The notes under the pieces: model-generated
The model's database searches: none
Told to the model about the DNA's origin: nothing
What the model saw: only the letters and a program-made list of their open reading frames with translations
Part shown: positions 18,827 to 27,957 of the stretch, in pieces
How positions within the stretch are numbered: position 1 is the first letter of the stretch
How the letters are laid out: each line of letters opens with the position of its first letter
Assembly (NCBI GenBank): GCA_012862575.1
Contig: BLSF01000103.1
Coordinates: forward strand, 24,107-88,106
Direction: 5' to 3'
DNA length: 64,000 nt
Source of the DNA: Parietichytrium sp. I65-24A
Lineage: Eukaryota > Sar > Bigyra > Thraustochytrida > Thraustochytriidae
Made by a program: the position numbers and the translations under genes

Positions 18827-20362
18827 ATGACGGAGGCCGTCAAAAGAGCGCGCACCGAAGTGCCTGTGTTGGAGGGCTCTGACGTTGAAGCTTTCGAAGG
18901 CTGGCTGCGAGACCGCGGCGTGTGGTGGGACTCCCGCTGCGTAGAGCTGACGCGCGACCCTGCCAAAGTGATACACGGGCTTGGTGTGGTCTCCAAAAGC
19001 ACAATCAAGAAAGGCAAAGTCCTCTTCAAGATACCCCGTGCTGCTTGCTTCGGTGCGAGGACACAAGAAAGCGGGGAACAGAGTGCTCAAGACGATGCAA
19101 TATTGAGCGACACGCAGAAAGACCATGTATTGAGGCTATTCCAAGTCTTGCAGAGAGACGACGCCACCGAAAATAGCAATTTGTCTGGCTGGGAGCCTCT
19201 TGTGCGGACACTACCTGATATTGACAGCTTTCGCGAGCTGCCGTGGCTGTGGGAAGATGGTTTGCAAAGGTTCAAAGGCACAGAGTTGGAGGAGGTGATA
19301 AGGGTGAAGCAAGAGAGGCTCCGGGCTGAGTTTGAGGAAGTCAAATCGCAGCTCAACATTAACTTCGAGACCTACTCTCGTGCTTGCGGTGTAGTCCTCT
19401 CGCACTTGAACCCGTGGTTCGGAACCTGCGTGGCCCCATTCGTGTACATTTTGAACTGTTCAAACCGGAACCGTCCCAACGTGGAGTTCGAAGAATCGAT
19501 ATCGCGCGGCGAAGCTGAAATTGTTGGCCAGGCCATCAGAACTATTAAACCGGGAACGGAATTGACGCAGGCTTACGGGGACGAAGTTAGCGCTGCAGAG
19601 CTGATTTATCGCTGCGGGTTCTGTTTGGATGATGATGTCAAGTTGCACGACGTAATTAGTTTCACATTTGACCAAATTTTCCGTATTGCAGCAGAAAATG
19701 GTACGAGTCAAGGTGCAGAAGTGAATACAGCGTTGGAAACCATCGGGCTTTCGAAATTCGAAGTTCTCAAGTCCTCGGGCATAATGCAGGAGTCCCCGTG
19801 GGATGGGATGGAACAAACCTTCACGATAGAGATCTCCGCAGACAAACTGAAATGCTCACTTGGCACTCTTGCAATCGCATGTTATGTTTTTTCTCTAGCC
19901 CCTGCAGATTGGGCTTCTGTGTCAGAGCAAGTCCAAGCCTCGAGCGTCACTCTTTTACGCGATCACGAGGGTTGTCTGGATGAAATGGATTGCTCCGCAA
20001 TTGCGTTATGTTCTGCGATCTTTCATCCTGCCCCAAAAGGAGGAGTGGCATCTCTTGTGGAAATTTTGCGTCAATGTCGCAGCTCCCAGTGTTCCGGTGA
20101 GAACGCAAATTGTGAGGACGGCTCCGATGACGGGGAAAACGAGGACGAAGATCTTTGGGAGCTTCTAATTCCAGAATTGGAATGCAAGTCGTTGCAAGGT
20201 GCAGGTCCAATGGCGATGGCGCTCCTCCACCGCCGCAAAACTTTGCTTGAGGAGAGCCAATCGCCAGATCCCAATTCCCTGGACTCGAAGTTGCGGCTTC
20301 GAGAACTACAAATTTGTGACTTGGCGAGCAAGTCGCTGGCAGAAATGGTCTCCATTTCTTGA
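18827..20362 (+). CDS. SET-domain protein lysine methyltransferase (SETD6/RKM/LSMT type)
   Basis: The first ATG is 18827 (the frame upstream begins with GTG), giving 511 residues. GLGVVSKSTIKKGKVLFKIP (about 51-70) is the first SET block. APFVYILNCSNRNRPNVEF (about 203-221) is the SAM-binding block, and TELTQAYGDEV with AELIYRCGF (about 244-265) holds the catalytic Tyr250 and the end of SET. The layout, with a long helical insert between blocks and a C-terminal helical domain, matches the Rubisco-LSMT/SETD6/RKM group that methylates ribosomal proteins and other non-histone targets. The usual NH pair of the SAM site is N210-C211 here; the second SET gene in this window has a normal NH. Activity is therefore uncertain. 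An acidic stretch near 430-445 (DDGENEDED) is unusual. Confidence 0.88.
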   Translation: MTEAVKRARTEVPVLEGSDVEAFEGWLRDRGVWWDSRCVELTRDPAKVIHGLGVVSKSTIKKGKVLFKIPRAACFGARTQESGEQSAQDDAILSDTQKDHVLRLFQVLQRDDATENSNLSGWEPLVRTLPDIDSFRELPWLWEDGLQRFKGTELEEVIRVKQERLRAEFEEVKSQLNINFETYSRACGVVLSHLNPWFGTCVAPFVYILNCSNRNRPNVEFEESISRGEAEIVGQAIRTIKPGTELTQAYGDEVSAAELIYRCGFCLDDDVKLHDVISFTFDQIFRIAAENGTSQGAEVNTALETIGLSKFEVLKSSGIMQESPWDGMEQTFTIEISADKLKCSLGTLAIACYVFSLAPADWASVSEQVQASSVTLLRDHEGCLDEMDCSAIALCSAIFHPAPKGGVASLVEILRQCRSSQCSGENANCEDGSDDGENEDEDLWELLIPELECKSLQGAGPMAMALLHRRKTLLEESQSPDPNSLDSKLRLRELQICDLASKSLAEMVSIS

Positions 20363-20938
20363 TCAAGTTGATCTTTTGATCAAAAGTCTCACACTACTAC
20401 TATTACTCTCTGCCGCAGACCATGATCCAACGCCAATATGGCAGAGGGTACCACTGTTTCCACTACCGTTTGCTTATCTTGAGGAGTTTTCTCGAATAAT
20501 GGCGTTTTCCATACACTTAACGAACGGTACGGGTATTGATAATCCAACGAAATTGCTCTGAAATTTGTCTTGACAACTGAACGATGTGACGTTTGTCCTA
20601 GCTAGCCTAGCAATAATCAGACTGTGAAGGCAGAACTTCTGAATTCTGAAGTTCTGAATTCTGATTTATTTTATTCTGAGTTGTGAACCGATGTACCGGT
20701 AACGAGTAGTGACACAAAGAGTAAAGCCAGCTCTAATTCCATTTCTGAATTTTAGGTTCTCGATTTCTGATTCGAATTCTACATTTTCATGGGAATAACA
20801 GAGGTTTTGCAAACTCAATAGTAGGGTTTCCAACTTCCGTCTATTTTTTTACAAAACAATAGAAGTAAATTTCCAGAATGCTTTTGGTGATCAGCTTTTC
20901 AAAAGCTTCAAAGGCAAAACCGCAACAAGATACACGCA
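20363..20938. other. Intergenic region
   Basis: This 576 bp is AT-rich. It holds a palindrome next to the SET stop codon (20373-20386), a CTAG patch (about 20597-20610) and repeated TTCTGAA words at about 20636-20665. No gene is supported. Confidence 0.5.
20373..20386. repeat. Perfect 14-base palindrome after the SET stop codon
   Basis: cttttgatcaaaag reads the same on both strands and starts 11 bases after the TGA at 20360-20362. A second TGATCAA lies between, so the 3' untranslated RNA could form a short hairpin. Confidence 0.7.
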
Positions 20939-21328
20939 ATGACGTCGCAGTCGAGCACGGAAGCCCCAGTGGATGAGCTCTTTCTAGAGGTCAACGAGGC
21001 GCTTCCCAAGCGCCAAAGTGGGCGGGGACGGCGCCATATGGCGGATCGCGACCGAACGTCTGCGCAGACAGAGGAGGGTGCACAAGCGCTGCGAGTGGAA
21101 GACTTGTTTGAACAGATTGACGAGCCTCCGCCAGAACCAACGCCAAAACCACAGACTGGCCCTGAACTTCCACCAGGCGTTGTCCTGAAACCAACGGAGC
21201 AAACTGGCGCACAAAAGCGCATTCGAGGTGACCCTGACAACCCCGATTTCAGAAAGCGTCCTCGCAAAACGTATTCAGATGAGGACAAGCGACGTATCGC
21301 CGAGGCTGACGCGCGCGNAGTAGGATAA
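20939..21328 (+). pseudogene. Hypothetical charged protein fragment interrupted at an ambiguous base
   Basis: From ATG 20939 an open frame of about 126 residues runs to the single n at 21318 and meets a stop three codons later. It is proline- and charge-rich (DEPPPEPTPKPQTGPEL) and ends in a basic block (KRPRKTYSDEDKRRIAEAD) that would suit a nuclear or DNA-binding protein. Its base composition is more GC-rich than its surroundings. A second frame continues with basic residues past the n (IKQGRKGFGILDES). It may be the start of a real gene broken by an assembly join, or a relic of a mobile element. No family is recognised, so confidence is low. Confidence 0.35.
21318..21318. other. Single ambiguous base (n)
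   Basis: The one n at this position interrupts an open frame and sits where base composition changes, so it may mark a poor assembly join. Confidence 0.9.
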
Positions 21329-22698
21329 AACAAGGGAGGAAAGGATTTGGAATTTTGGACGAAAGCACTTGCGCGCGAGCAAATCGGCCAATCAGAAATC
21401 GCTAAGACCTCCTATGGAGCGCGTTCTTCGAGGCGTTCAAGAAGTTCAAGATCTGCGCTCGACGTACAGACACTCACGCTAAACATTAAGAGCCCATTAC
21501 GTCATCTTCTTTTTGAGTCTGGAAGAATTCTCTCCAAGCTCCCACCCACCTGCTTAGCCACTCTTATGCTCCCCTACACGAGAAAATTGTAGTAGTTACT
21601 AGCATTGAAGGGAAGCTGGTTTGCCTTACATGGAATGTAGGGGATCCCTGCAATGGCGTGCATAAGAGCGTTTATCAGATACTTTAATCCTCCCTGGTGG
21701 GGAAAGGATCGTGAGAGCCCGCTAGTGGATCCTACGAAGAGAGGTATGGTACAGAGGGTAGGGAGGGTGCACTCACAATCCGAACTTTGATGACTTGTCT
21801 CCAGAACAGAAGAATTCCAGAGACTACTGCGACCTAGAGATATCTGCTGAGACTGCTCCCTGTCACGCCCCTCTCTCACTCTAGCTCGGCCACTAGCATC
21901 CACTATCACCCAGTAAGCCCTCCGATAGAGTATCTATCTGTCTGTCAAGTCGCCTCCGTGGTATTCCATAGTCTCCTTTGTCCGCATTGCAAATCTGGAG
22001 TGTGGGCAAAGTGGAAATAAAGAGCTCGGAGCATCTGCGCGAGAGGGGCGGTGGCCTCAGGCTAGACAGGAGAAAGGGAGAGTCGTCGCTGACGCCTTTG
22101 CGTTCGCCGCTTCACCGCTTCACCGCGGACATCGCGAATCATTGCCCATCACTGCACGCAGAGCTGCGCACATATTGCACTGGTGGCGTACTGCCTTTTG
22201 GGGCTGATTGGCTTCGCTTCTGCTCTACAGAGCCCTATTCAACTGTCCTTTCTCTCCGCGCTCAACGCCTTCGGCGAGCTTTTGGGCCAGAAAAGTTGCG
22301 CGATCTCACCCTCTCGCCTCAAGGCGTCGAAAGAAGCGCTCTTTCAAGGCAGTTTCGTCGTCGAGCGCAAGGCAAGCCGCGGAAAAGCTTGTCCGAACAC
22401 AAAGAACAAAGGAACGAATACCTTCTTGGCCGTTTTTATTAGGGATTCTAGTAGATATCCGATTAGGTCTTGGTCTGGGACATTCGTTCTCCATTTCGGG
22501 ACATTGTGCGGTTTCGCCACGTTTCTATCTTTGCTCCACATCAACTTTCTCCCCGCCTGAGACCTAGTTGGGGAGCTGTGTCTGGGTTTTCGAGCAGTCC
22601 CGCATTCTGGTTCAATCGCGAATCTCCTTGCTGCTCTTTGAAGTCAGTCTTCCAAGTCCTCGAAAGCTTGGTGGAACGACTTCTGGCCGTGCCACCAG
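21329..22698. other. Region without a supported gene, upstream of the kinase
   Basis: About 1.4 kb with several short frames but none with family resemblance. It probably holds the promoter and perhaps a missing first exon of the downstream kinase gene; an acceptor-like CCACCAG at 22692-22698 would lead in frame into the kinase. Confidence 0.4.
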
Positions 22699-22839
22699 AG
22701 AAAAATTACAAGCTTCACGATCTCCCCCGCGGTGAGGGACGCAATCGCCAAAGTTCAAGGTTCGAAGACGGACTCGTCATCCAGAGTTCTACCCCCAAAG
22801 CTCTACAGATTTTTTGTTGGGCTGTACATCTTGGAAAAA

Positions 22840-23922
22840 ATGTTGGTAGTTTCCTCGAGCATCTCCACCGACGGGCTGTTGAGCCTTGCTCGCGGAGACG
22901 CTGGCGTGCAGGCCTTTGTTCACGCCGACGCTAGCCGAGATCTGGACTCGCACGGATTTGCGAACTTTGAGGAAGAACAGCGCATCTCCGGAGTCGTCTC
23001 GAGCCAACAGCCTTCTCCCCGTGGCTTTGACGCCAAGAACCTAGATTCGATCGAATTGCTAAAAGATCTGGATGTTTCAAGTGCGGAGCCAGCGGCCAAT
23101 GGCACCGGTGGAGTCTATTTCATCCGCACCAAAGACGAGTCTCGGCGTGTAGTCTTCAAGCCTGCTGAGGAGGAGAATGACACCACAGGAGGGGAAGGTT
23201 TTCTCAAAGAGTTTGCTGCTTACACGGTCGACAATGGCATCGCCGGCGTCCCTGAGACCACGATTGCTGTACTGCCTCTGCATGGCAGAGAACAGCAAAT
23301 TGGAGCCGCACAGGCGTTCGTGGAGGATAGCGAAGACGCCGAGGACTTTGGCCCCGGTGTTTTCCCTGTGGACGACATTCACAGGATCGGAATCTTGGAC
23401 ATGAGGATCCTAAACTGTGACCGCCACAGCGGCAACATTATGCGGCACAAAGCCACGGGGAAATTGACTCCAATTGACCACGGCTCCGCATTTCCTTCGG
23501 CGTTCTCCGGGCAACTCGGAAATATTTCTTTTGAGTGGCTCCAATACCCTCAAGCTAAGCAGCCGTTTTCTCAGGAGCTGTTGAACTCGGTAGAGGAAAT
23601 CGATACCTTTGACGATGTTCTCAAGCTTCATTCCATTGGGCTGGACGAGGGCGCACAGCTCTCGACCTGGATGAGTACCACACTGCTGAAAATGGGAGCA
23701 AAGCGTGGACTCACCCTCTTCCAGATCGCCTCCTTCTTGCAGCGTAGCGGAGATCGATCTCAGCCTTCTGCTTTAGAGGACATGTTCCACGAAGCTACTC
23801 AAGTGACCATTGACGAGGCTGGAGCTGATTTTTTTCAGGTTTTTGTGGCGTTGGCTCGCGCAGCCATTGATGCCATTGTTGTAAATGATGAGTTGTCAGG
23901 GTGCGAAGGTGATTTGGATTAA
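22840..23922 (+). CDS. Phosphatidylinositol 4-kinase gamma-like kinase (PI3/4-kinase fold)
   Basis: The first ATG of the frame is 22840, giving 360 residues. NGTGGVYFIR (about 87-96) is the glycine-rich loop and VVFKP contains the ATP-binding lysine (about 107). GVPETTIAVL and FPVDDIHRIGILDMRI lead into the catalytic loop LNCDRHSGNIM (about 191-201, Asp194). LTPIDHGSAFP holds the metal-binding aspartate (about 213). FEWLQYPQAKQPF follows, as in plant PI4K-gamma proteins. Some plant members phosphorylate proteins rather than lipids, so substrate is open. Plant members carry ubiquitin-like domains before the kinase; none is seen here. The frame stays open and coding-like upstream to about 22638 without an ATG, so the true N-terminus may lie in an upstream exon joined near 22699. 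It faces the Wss1-like gene tail to tail with 197 bp between them. Confidence 0.85.
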   Translation: MLVVSSSISTDGLLSLARGDAGVQAFVHADASRDLDSHGFANFEEEQRISGVVSSQQPSPRGFDAKNLDSIELLKDLDVSSAEPAANGTGGVYFIRTKDESRRVVFKPAEEENDTTGGEGFLKEFAAYTVDNGIAGVPETTIAVLPLHGREQQIGAAQAFVEDSEDAEDFGPGVFPVDDIHRIGILDMRILNCDRHSGNIMRHKATGKLTPIDHGSAFPSAFSGQLGNISFEWLQYPQAKQPFSQELLNSVEEIDTFDDVLKLHSIGLDEGAQLSTWMSTTLLKMGAKRGLTLFQIASFLQRSGDRSQPSALEDMFHEATQVTIDEAGADFFQVFVALARAAIDAIVVNDELSGCEGDLD

Positions 23923-24119
23923 CTCTGGGGCTCTTTTTGTAGAGGCGGCCTTTACTGCTGGTTTCCAGCATAGATCGCGGAGTTAATCACTTTTCCACAC
24001 TAGTCGTCAACCCGGCAATCTCGAGCTGTATCTACTTGCACTTTTCCCTCTTGTTTTAATTTATTTCCTGAAAGCTAAAAATAATGATTGTACACACTTT
24101 GTAATCGTTGTTCACTTAT

Positions 24120-25202
24120 TCAGTCACACGTGGTCAGATCAAGGACGGTAGGCTTGATTGTGGTGGACTTGTCTTCTTCCACAATTTTGACTCGCTTAGT
24201 TTGCCTTGCTGAGTCATTCAGGTCAACAACCTCTGCAGGCCCACCTCCAGTTGCTGCTTCCCGTTCTGGAGTAGCGCTGGCGCCCTGTACCCTTGGGCGA
24301 AGACAGGTCTCGCAGGTCTCCAGTATCTTTTCATTTTGAAATGTGCAATGCTTGCACTGCCATGCACGAAACGCGCTGTCTTTTCTAAGAGCTTCCCGGC
24401 AGCTACAGGCTTCACACTCTGTCTTACTTCTTGGATTCAGCAACGTGCAGCGAGGACACACCCACTCTGCATTTTCTGTTTTCCGGTCTGTCTTTCGAGA
24501 GGCCTCAGGGTTTTGGTGCTCATCGGGCTCAATAACCTTATGCCCATTCGAAACGGTCAAACATGACCCGCTTTCCCTTAATCTAGCCTCCGCTGCCTCG
24601 CGGACATTTTCCTTCCAGGTTCGCAGCGGGTTTGAACTTTTCCCCAGTGCGAGTCCCGAGCCTTGGAACAGCTTGCGCCTTTGTGCCGCAGCCGCCAAAA
24701 GACGGCGACGCTCAGCCTGCGTCGTACCGGGCGCTTTGCCGCCCAATTGCTGGCCCTTCCCTACAAACGCGGGCCTTTGCGGGATCCCAGCCGAGGAAGA
24801 AGATGACGATGAGAACCTTGCGCCGCCCTCAAACTCATCCCAAAGCTGGTCCAGCATCTTGTAGAAATCCGCGCTATGAGCTGAATGCACATTGTGCACC
24901 AACTCGTGCAGCAGTGTTCCAACACAATTGACCCACTCCAAGAATGTGTTATTGTTTCGGCGAAGACGAATAAGGATTTTCGCGCCTTTATTGCAGTTCA
25001 TTCCGAGGAGGCCATCATTCTTGGGACAGAACTCTTCCAGCTTCGGCACCTTCCAGCCATGTTTGAGCATCACCGGTTCCACCGCCTTAGCCAACTGCGT
25101 CAGAATGTCCATAGCACGGTCACTCTCAGGCCTGCTCTTCAGAATACGTAAAGCGCCAAACTGTCCCACTCCCACGGCTGCACCAGAACCTGAAGTTGCC
25201 AT
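24120..25202 (-). CDS. WSS1: Wss1-like WLM metalloprotease with two RanBP2 zinc fingers and SUMO-binding motifs
   Basis: The first ATG is 25202 (an upstream GTG opens the frame), giving 360 residues. The WLM protease domain spans about 15-125 and has the zinc motif HELVH at 99-103 with the third ligand His109 (HExxHx5H pattern) and catalytic Glu100. Two RanBP2-type zinc fingers follow in the C-terminal half: WVCPRCTLLNP...CEAC and WQCKHCTFQNE...CETC, each with four cysteines. The tail has VVDLND and TVLDLT, which look like SUMO-interacting motifs. Wss1 in yeast and SPRTN in animals digest proteins crosslinked to DNA; Wss1 is guided by SUMO and Cdc48. The same role in the nucleus is likely here. 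One or two zinc fingers vary among relatives. Confidence 0.9.
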   Translation of the reverse strand: MATSGSGAAVGVGQFGALRILKSRPESDRAMDILTQLAKAVEPVMLKHGWKVPKLEEFCPKNDGLLGMNCNKGAKILIRLRRNNNTFLEWVNCVGTLLHELVHNVHSAHSADFYKMLDQLWDEFEGGARFSSSSSSSAGIPQRPAFVGKGQQLGGKAPGTTQAERRRLLAAAAQRRKLFQGSGLALGKSSNPLRTWKENVREAAEARLRESGSCLTVSNGHKVIEPDEHQNPEASRKTDRKTENAEWVCPRCTLLNPRSKTECEACSCREALRKDSAFRAWQCKHCTFQNEKILETCETCLRPRVQGASATPEREAATGGGPAEVVDLNDSARQTKRVKIVEEDKSTTIKPTVLDLTTCD

Positions 25203-25994
25203 CACCTTCTGGAGAGAAATTCCAGTCGGACATACTCTATAGGAGAGAATTGGTTCGCGTCCCTTGGAGGGAGACGAGCAAAACAAAGAAGGTGGGGTGG
25301 GTGGGCTCACACTGTTTAAAAAAACAAAGAAAACGTCCGCTCTCTTGCTGTGTGCACCTGCGCCGGTGAGCTGAAGCGCGGTCCTAGTCTCGTGGCTTTA
25401 GCTCAGGTCGCTGTGCGGACGACTGTGAGACACACTGAGAAACGCTGACACCCCGAGGTACTTTAGCAGCGATTACTATCGGTTAGTACCTGTGAGAGCT
25501 AACGCACATTAGGCGGTTTCCGTGCCACAGTAGCCATAGTTGCCATAGTAGCCACAGTAGCCATAGTAGCCATAGTAGCCACAGTAGCTACAGTAGCCAC
25601 AGTAGCCACAGTAGCCACAGTGCAAGAGCTGAGTGCGAACTCAAGCGCGAGTACCCGAGGACACCGCCAAAGCCCTCAAAGTCTGAGCACGGTACTCGCA
25701 CTGATTGACTTGTAGCGTCTACCGCTAATTTCGCTGTGGTTCCCGAAAACAAGGGCGTCTCCCAAGAGTAGATGAGTCTGCAAGACGAGGGCCTCGTGGG
25801 TTTGGTGAACGAAAGCCGTCGGGGAGGCACTTTGGAGCCTGTCTTGACCGGTTAAAGGTGGGATTGTGCCAGGAATCTTTTTTTTTGTGCCTTCAAATCA
25901 ATTCATTTGAAGACTATACATCAGGTGAAGGGAGCCGCAAAACCAACGATCGGCTTTGGCAGGCACAAACTTCACAGACTGGCAAACTCAAGGC
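25203..25994. other. Divergent promoter region with minisatellite
   Basis: This 792 bp lies between the Wss1-like gene (-) and the TMTC-like gene (+). It contains a 9-base minisatellite at 25523-25620 and a T-run at about 25880. Antisense frames through the repeat are artefacts of the repeat itself. Confidence 0.5.
25523..25620 (+). repeat. 9-base minisatellite (gccacagta variants)
   Basis: About eleven copies of a 9-base unit (gccacagta or gccatagta) run without interruption between the two divergent genes. Confidence 0.85.
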
Positions 25995-27842
25995 ATGCGT
26001 GCGATCCCCGCGGCGCTGTGTGCAAGCGCACTAGCAATCGGCACGTACTGGGATCTGGACTGGCTGAACGGAGAGTTTGTTTACGACGACCACGGGACTA
26101 TATTGAATAATGCTGCGCTCCGCGAGGGGTCTTGGCAAGAGCTGTGGAGCGTTGACTTTTGGGGTTACCCGTTAAAATCGGAAAAAAGTCACAAATCATT
26201 CAGACCCATCACGTCAATGACCCTGAAAGCTAATTTCTTGCTGGAGGGAACACAGAGCACATTTTGGTTCCACGCTGTGAATTTGTGTCTGCACGCTCTT
26301 GTTTGCGCTCTTGCCACATTGTTGATTTCGCTGGTGGATTCGGACGCCTGGATTCCTTTGCTGACGGGGGTTTTGTTCGCCATGCACCCCGTCCACACCG
26401 AAGCTGTTTGCCACATTACAGGGCGCGCAGAGTTGCTCATGAGTGTCTTTTATATTACTGGTATCATTTCTTACTTGCTCATTGCGGAAGTGCTCGGCAG
26501 GCGTCGTCTTTACTCGGCTAAGGGTTCGTGTACAGCATGCCTGATTACTGGCTTATTCATGTTGCTCTCTGTTCTTTCCAAGGAGACCGGGATCACACTC
26601 GGAATGTCCGCTTGCCTACTTGACTTTTGTAGGGTTGGACTGGCTCCCGCGCATCTTTGGCGATTGTTTCGTCGCCTTCCAGATTCTGCGACCCAAAAGT
26701 CCGCCCGGGAAGATGCCAAATTTTTCGTAATTCGTGCTAGTATCTTGGCCGTTTTGACAGCTCTTCTCGCTATTTGGAGACTGCGCGAGAACGGAAACAC
26801 TTATGCCAACATCTCAGAAAAGCAAAACCCGGCCGCATTCGCTACGAGCCAATTCACACGAGTTTTCACTCTGAATTTCGTGTACTGCTCGTACCTATAC
26901 TCCCTTCTGATTCCCCACTCCCTAAGCTGCGATTGGTCTGGTGATAGTATTAGACTCGTGGAAAGCTATTCTGACATTCGCATCATCCCGATTTTCGGGC
27001 TCTGGCTCTTCGTGGCGCGTCTATTAAAGGCGACCCTCTATGACGGCTGGAAGCAGCTTTCAGCGATGACAAGATCATCTTTAATAGGAGGGATCGGTCT
27101 TGGGTTTTTCCCGTTCCTGATGTCTTCGAGTTTGCTGGTTCCTATCGGCTCCATGAAGGGTGAGAGATTCATGTACCTACCAAGCCTCGGCTTTTGCTTC
27201 CTGGTGGCAAAGTCGGCTGTCCACGTTTCGCGCAGGCTAAATTCCGAAAGTTTTATTCACAGCGGGCTCGACAATCGCATTTGCATTGCCATTACAGCAC
27301 TTTGCATTCTATATCGAGTGCAAGTTGCGGAGCGGAGTCATGCATGGAGTAGCACTTTTCGACTTTGGGAGTCTGCATATGCGGTGAACCCAAGTAGTGA
27401 GCACACTCGGTACAATTTTGGCCTCGAGCTGATCAAGGGCAACAAGCATCAGGAGGCGCATGACATACTGAAACCTCTCTTGGAACAAACTCCTTTCGAA
27501 TTCGCCACGAGATACCTCCTCGCAACAGCTCTGAAGCAGCTAGGCAGGTGTGACCTGGCCATGCGATATGTCGACGAAGGACTGGCTCTTCTGGTGCAGA
27601 AGAAAACAAAGATAACCTCCGAAATATCCGCAGCTGACATCACGCCGAGGCAGCTAGTCGCGCTGAAACGAGAGGATCTGGAGCACGACGAGAGTCTCAT
27701 GTATACGATGAAGTCGTACTGCTCAACTAAATTTCAGGACATGGTGAGCAACGTGCAAATCGCTTTGAAACTTTCCCCACATGATTCCCAAGCACGTGCC
27801 CGGGCCCAGGAACTGGTACGGCTAGGTTCATACCAGACCTAG
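25995..27842 (+). CDS. TMTC: TMTC-like ER protein O-mannosyltransferase with TPRs
   Basis: The frame opens at a TTG (25956); the first ATG is 25995, giving 615 residues with an N-terminal signal anchor. VYDDHGTILNN (29-39) carries the paired acidic residues of GT-C enzymes facing the ER lumen. SHKSFRPIT (65-73), HPVHTEAVCHITGRAELL (131-148) and FVYCSYLYSLLIP with LSCDWS (DUF1736-type block) are hallmarks of TMTC1-4. About ten hydrophobic segments span residues 5-440. The C-terminal part has TPR-like helices (AVNPSSEHTRYNFGLELIKG, then ALKQLGRCDLAMRYVDEGL). Animal TMTC enzymes attach mannose to cadherin-type beta-sandwich domains. This copy is shorter than human ones, which have more TPRs. The giant beta-sandwich protein in the same window could be a substrate type, but this is speculation. 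Confidence 0.9.
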   Translation: MRAIPAALCASALAIGTYWDLDWLNGEFVYDDHGTILNNAALREGSWQELWSVDFWGYPLKSEKSHKSFRPITSMTLKANFLLEGTQSTFWFHAVNLCLHALVCALATLLISLVDSDAWIPLLTGVLFAMHPVHTEAVCHITGRAELLMSVFYITGIISYLLIAEVLGRRRLYSAKGSCTACLITGLFMLLSVLSKETGITLGMSACLLDFCRVGLAPAHLWRLFRRLPDSATQKSAREDAKFFVIRASILAVLTALLAIWRLRENGNTYANISEKQNPAAFATSQFTRVFTLNFVYCSYLYSLLIPHSLSCDWSGDSIRLVESYSDIRIIPIFGLWLFVARLLKATLYDGWKQLSAMTRSSLIGGIGLGFFPFLMSSSLLVPIGSMKGERFMYLPSLGFCFLVAKSAVHVSRRLNSESFIHSGLDNRICIAITALCILYRVQVAERSHAWSSTFRLWESAYAVNPSSEHTRYNFGLELIKGNKHQEAHDILKPLLEQTPFEFATRYLLATALKQLGRCDLAMRYVDEGLALLVQKKTKITSEISAADITPRQLVALKREDLEHDESLMYTMKSYCSTKFQDMVSNVQIALKLSPHDSQARARAQELVRLGSYQT

Positions 27843-27957
27843 GCCCTGAGGATCAACGTCTCCGTTGTCGTGCAAACCAGAGGCCCCATCCACTCAGTGA
27901 CATTGGTCGAACAAACATCGTGAAACTTGAAGTGTGATTCTCATCACTTCTGGCTCT
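27843..27957. other. Short flank left of the assembly gap
   Basis: This 115 bp follows the TMTC stop and ends at the gap. Nothing is recognised in it. Confidence 0.5.

Noticed and set aside
21978-22560. Overlapping frames upstream of the kinase as a separate gene
   Set aside because: The starts are mostly non-ATG and the composition is not convincing; they may include untranslated leader of the kinase gene.
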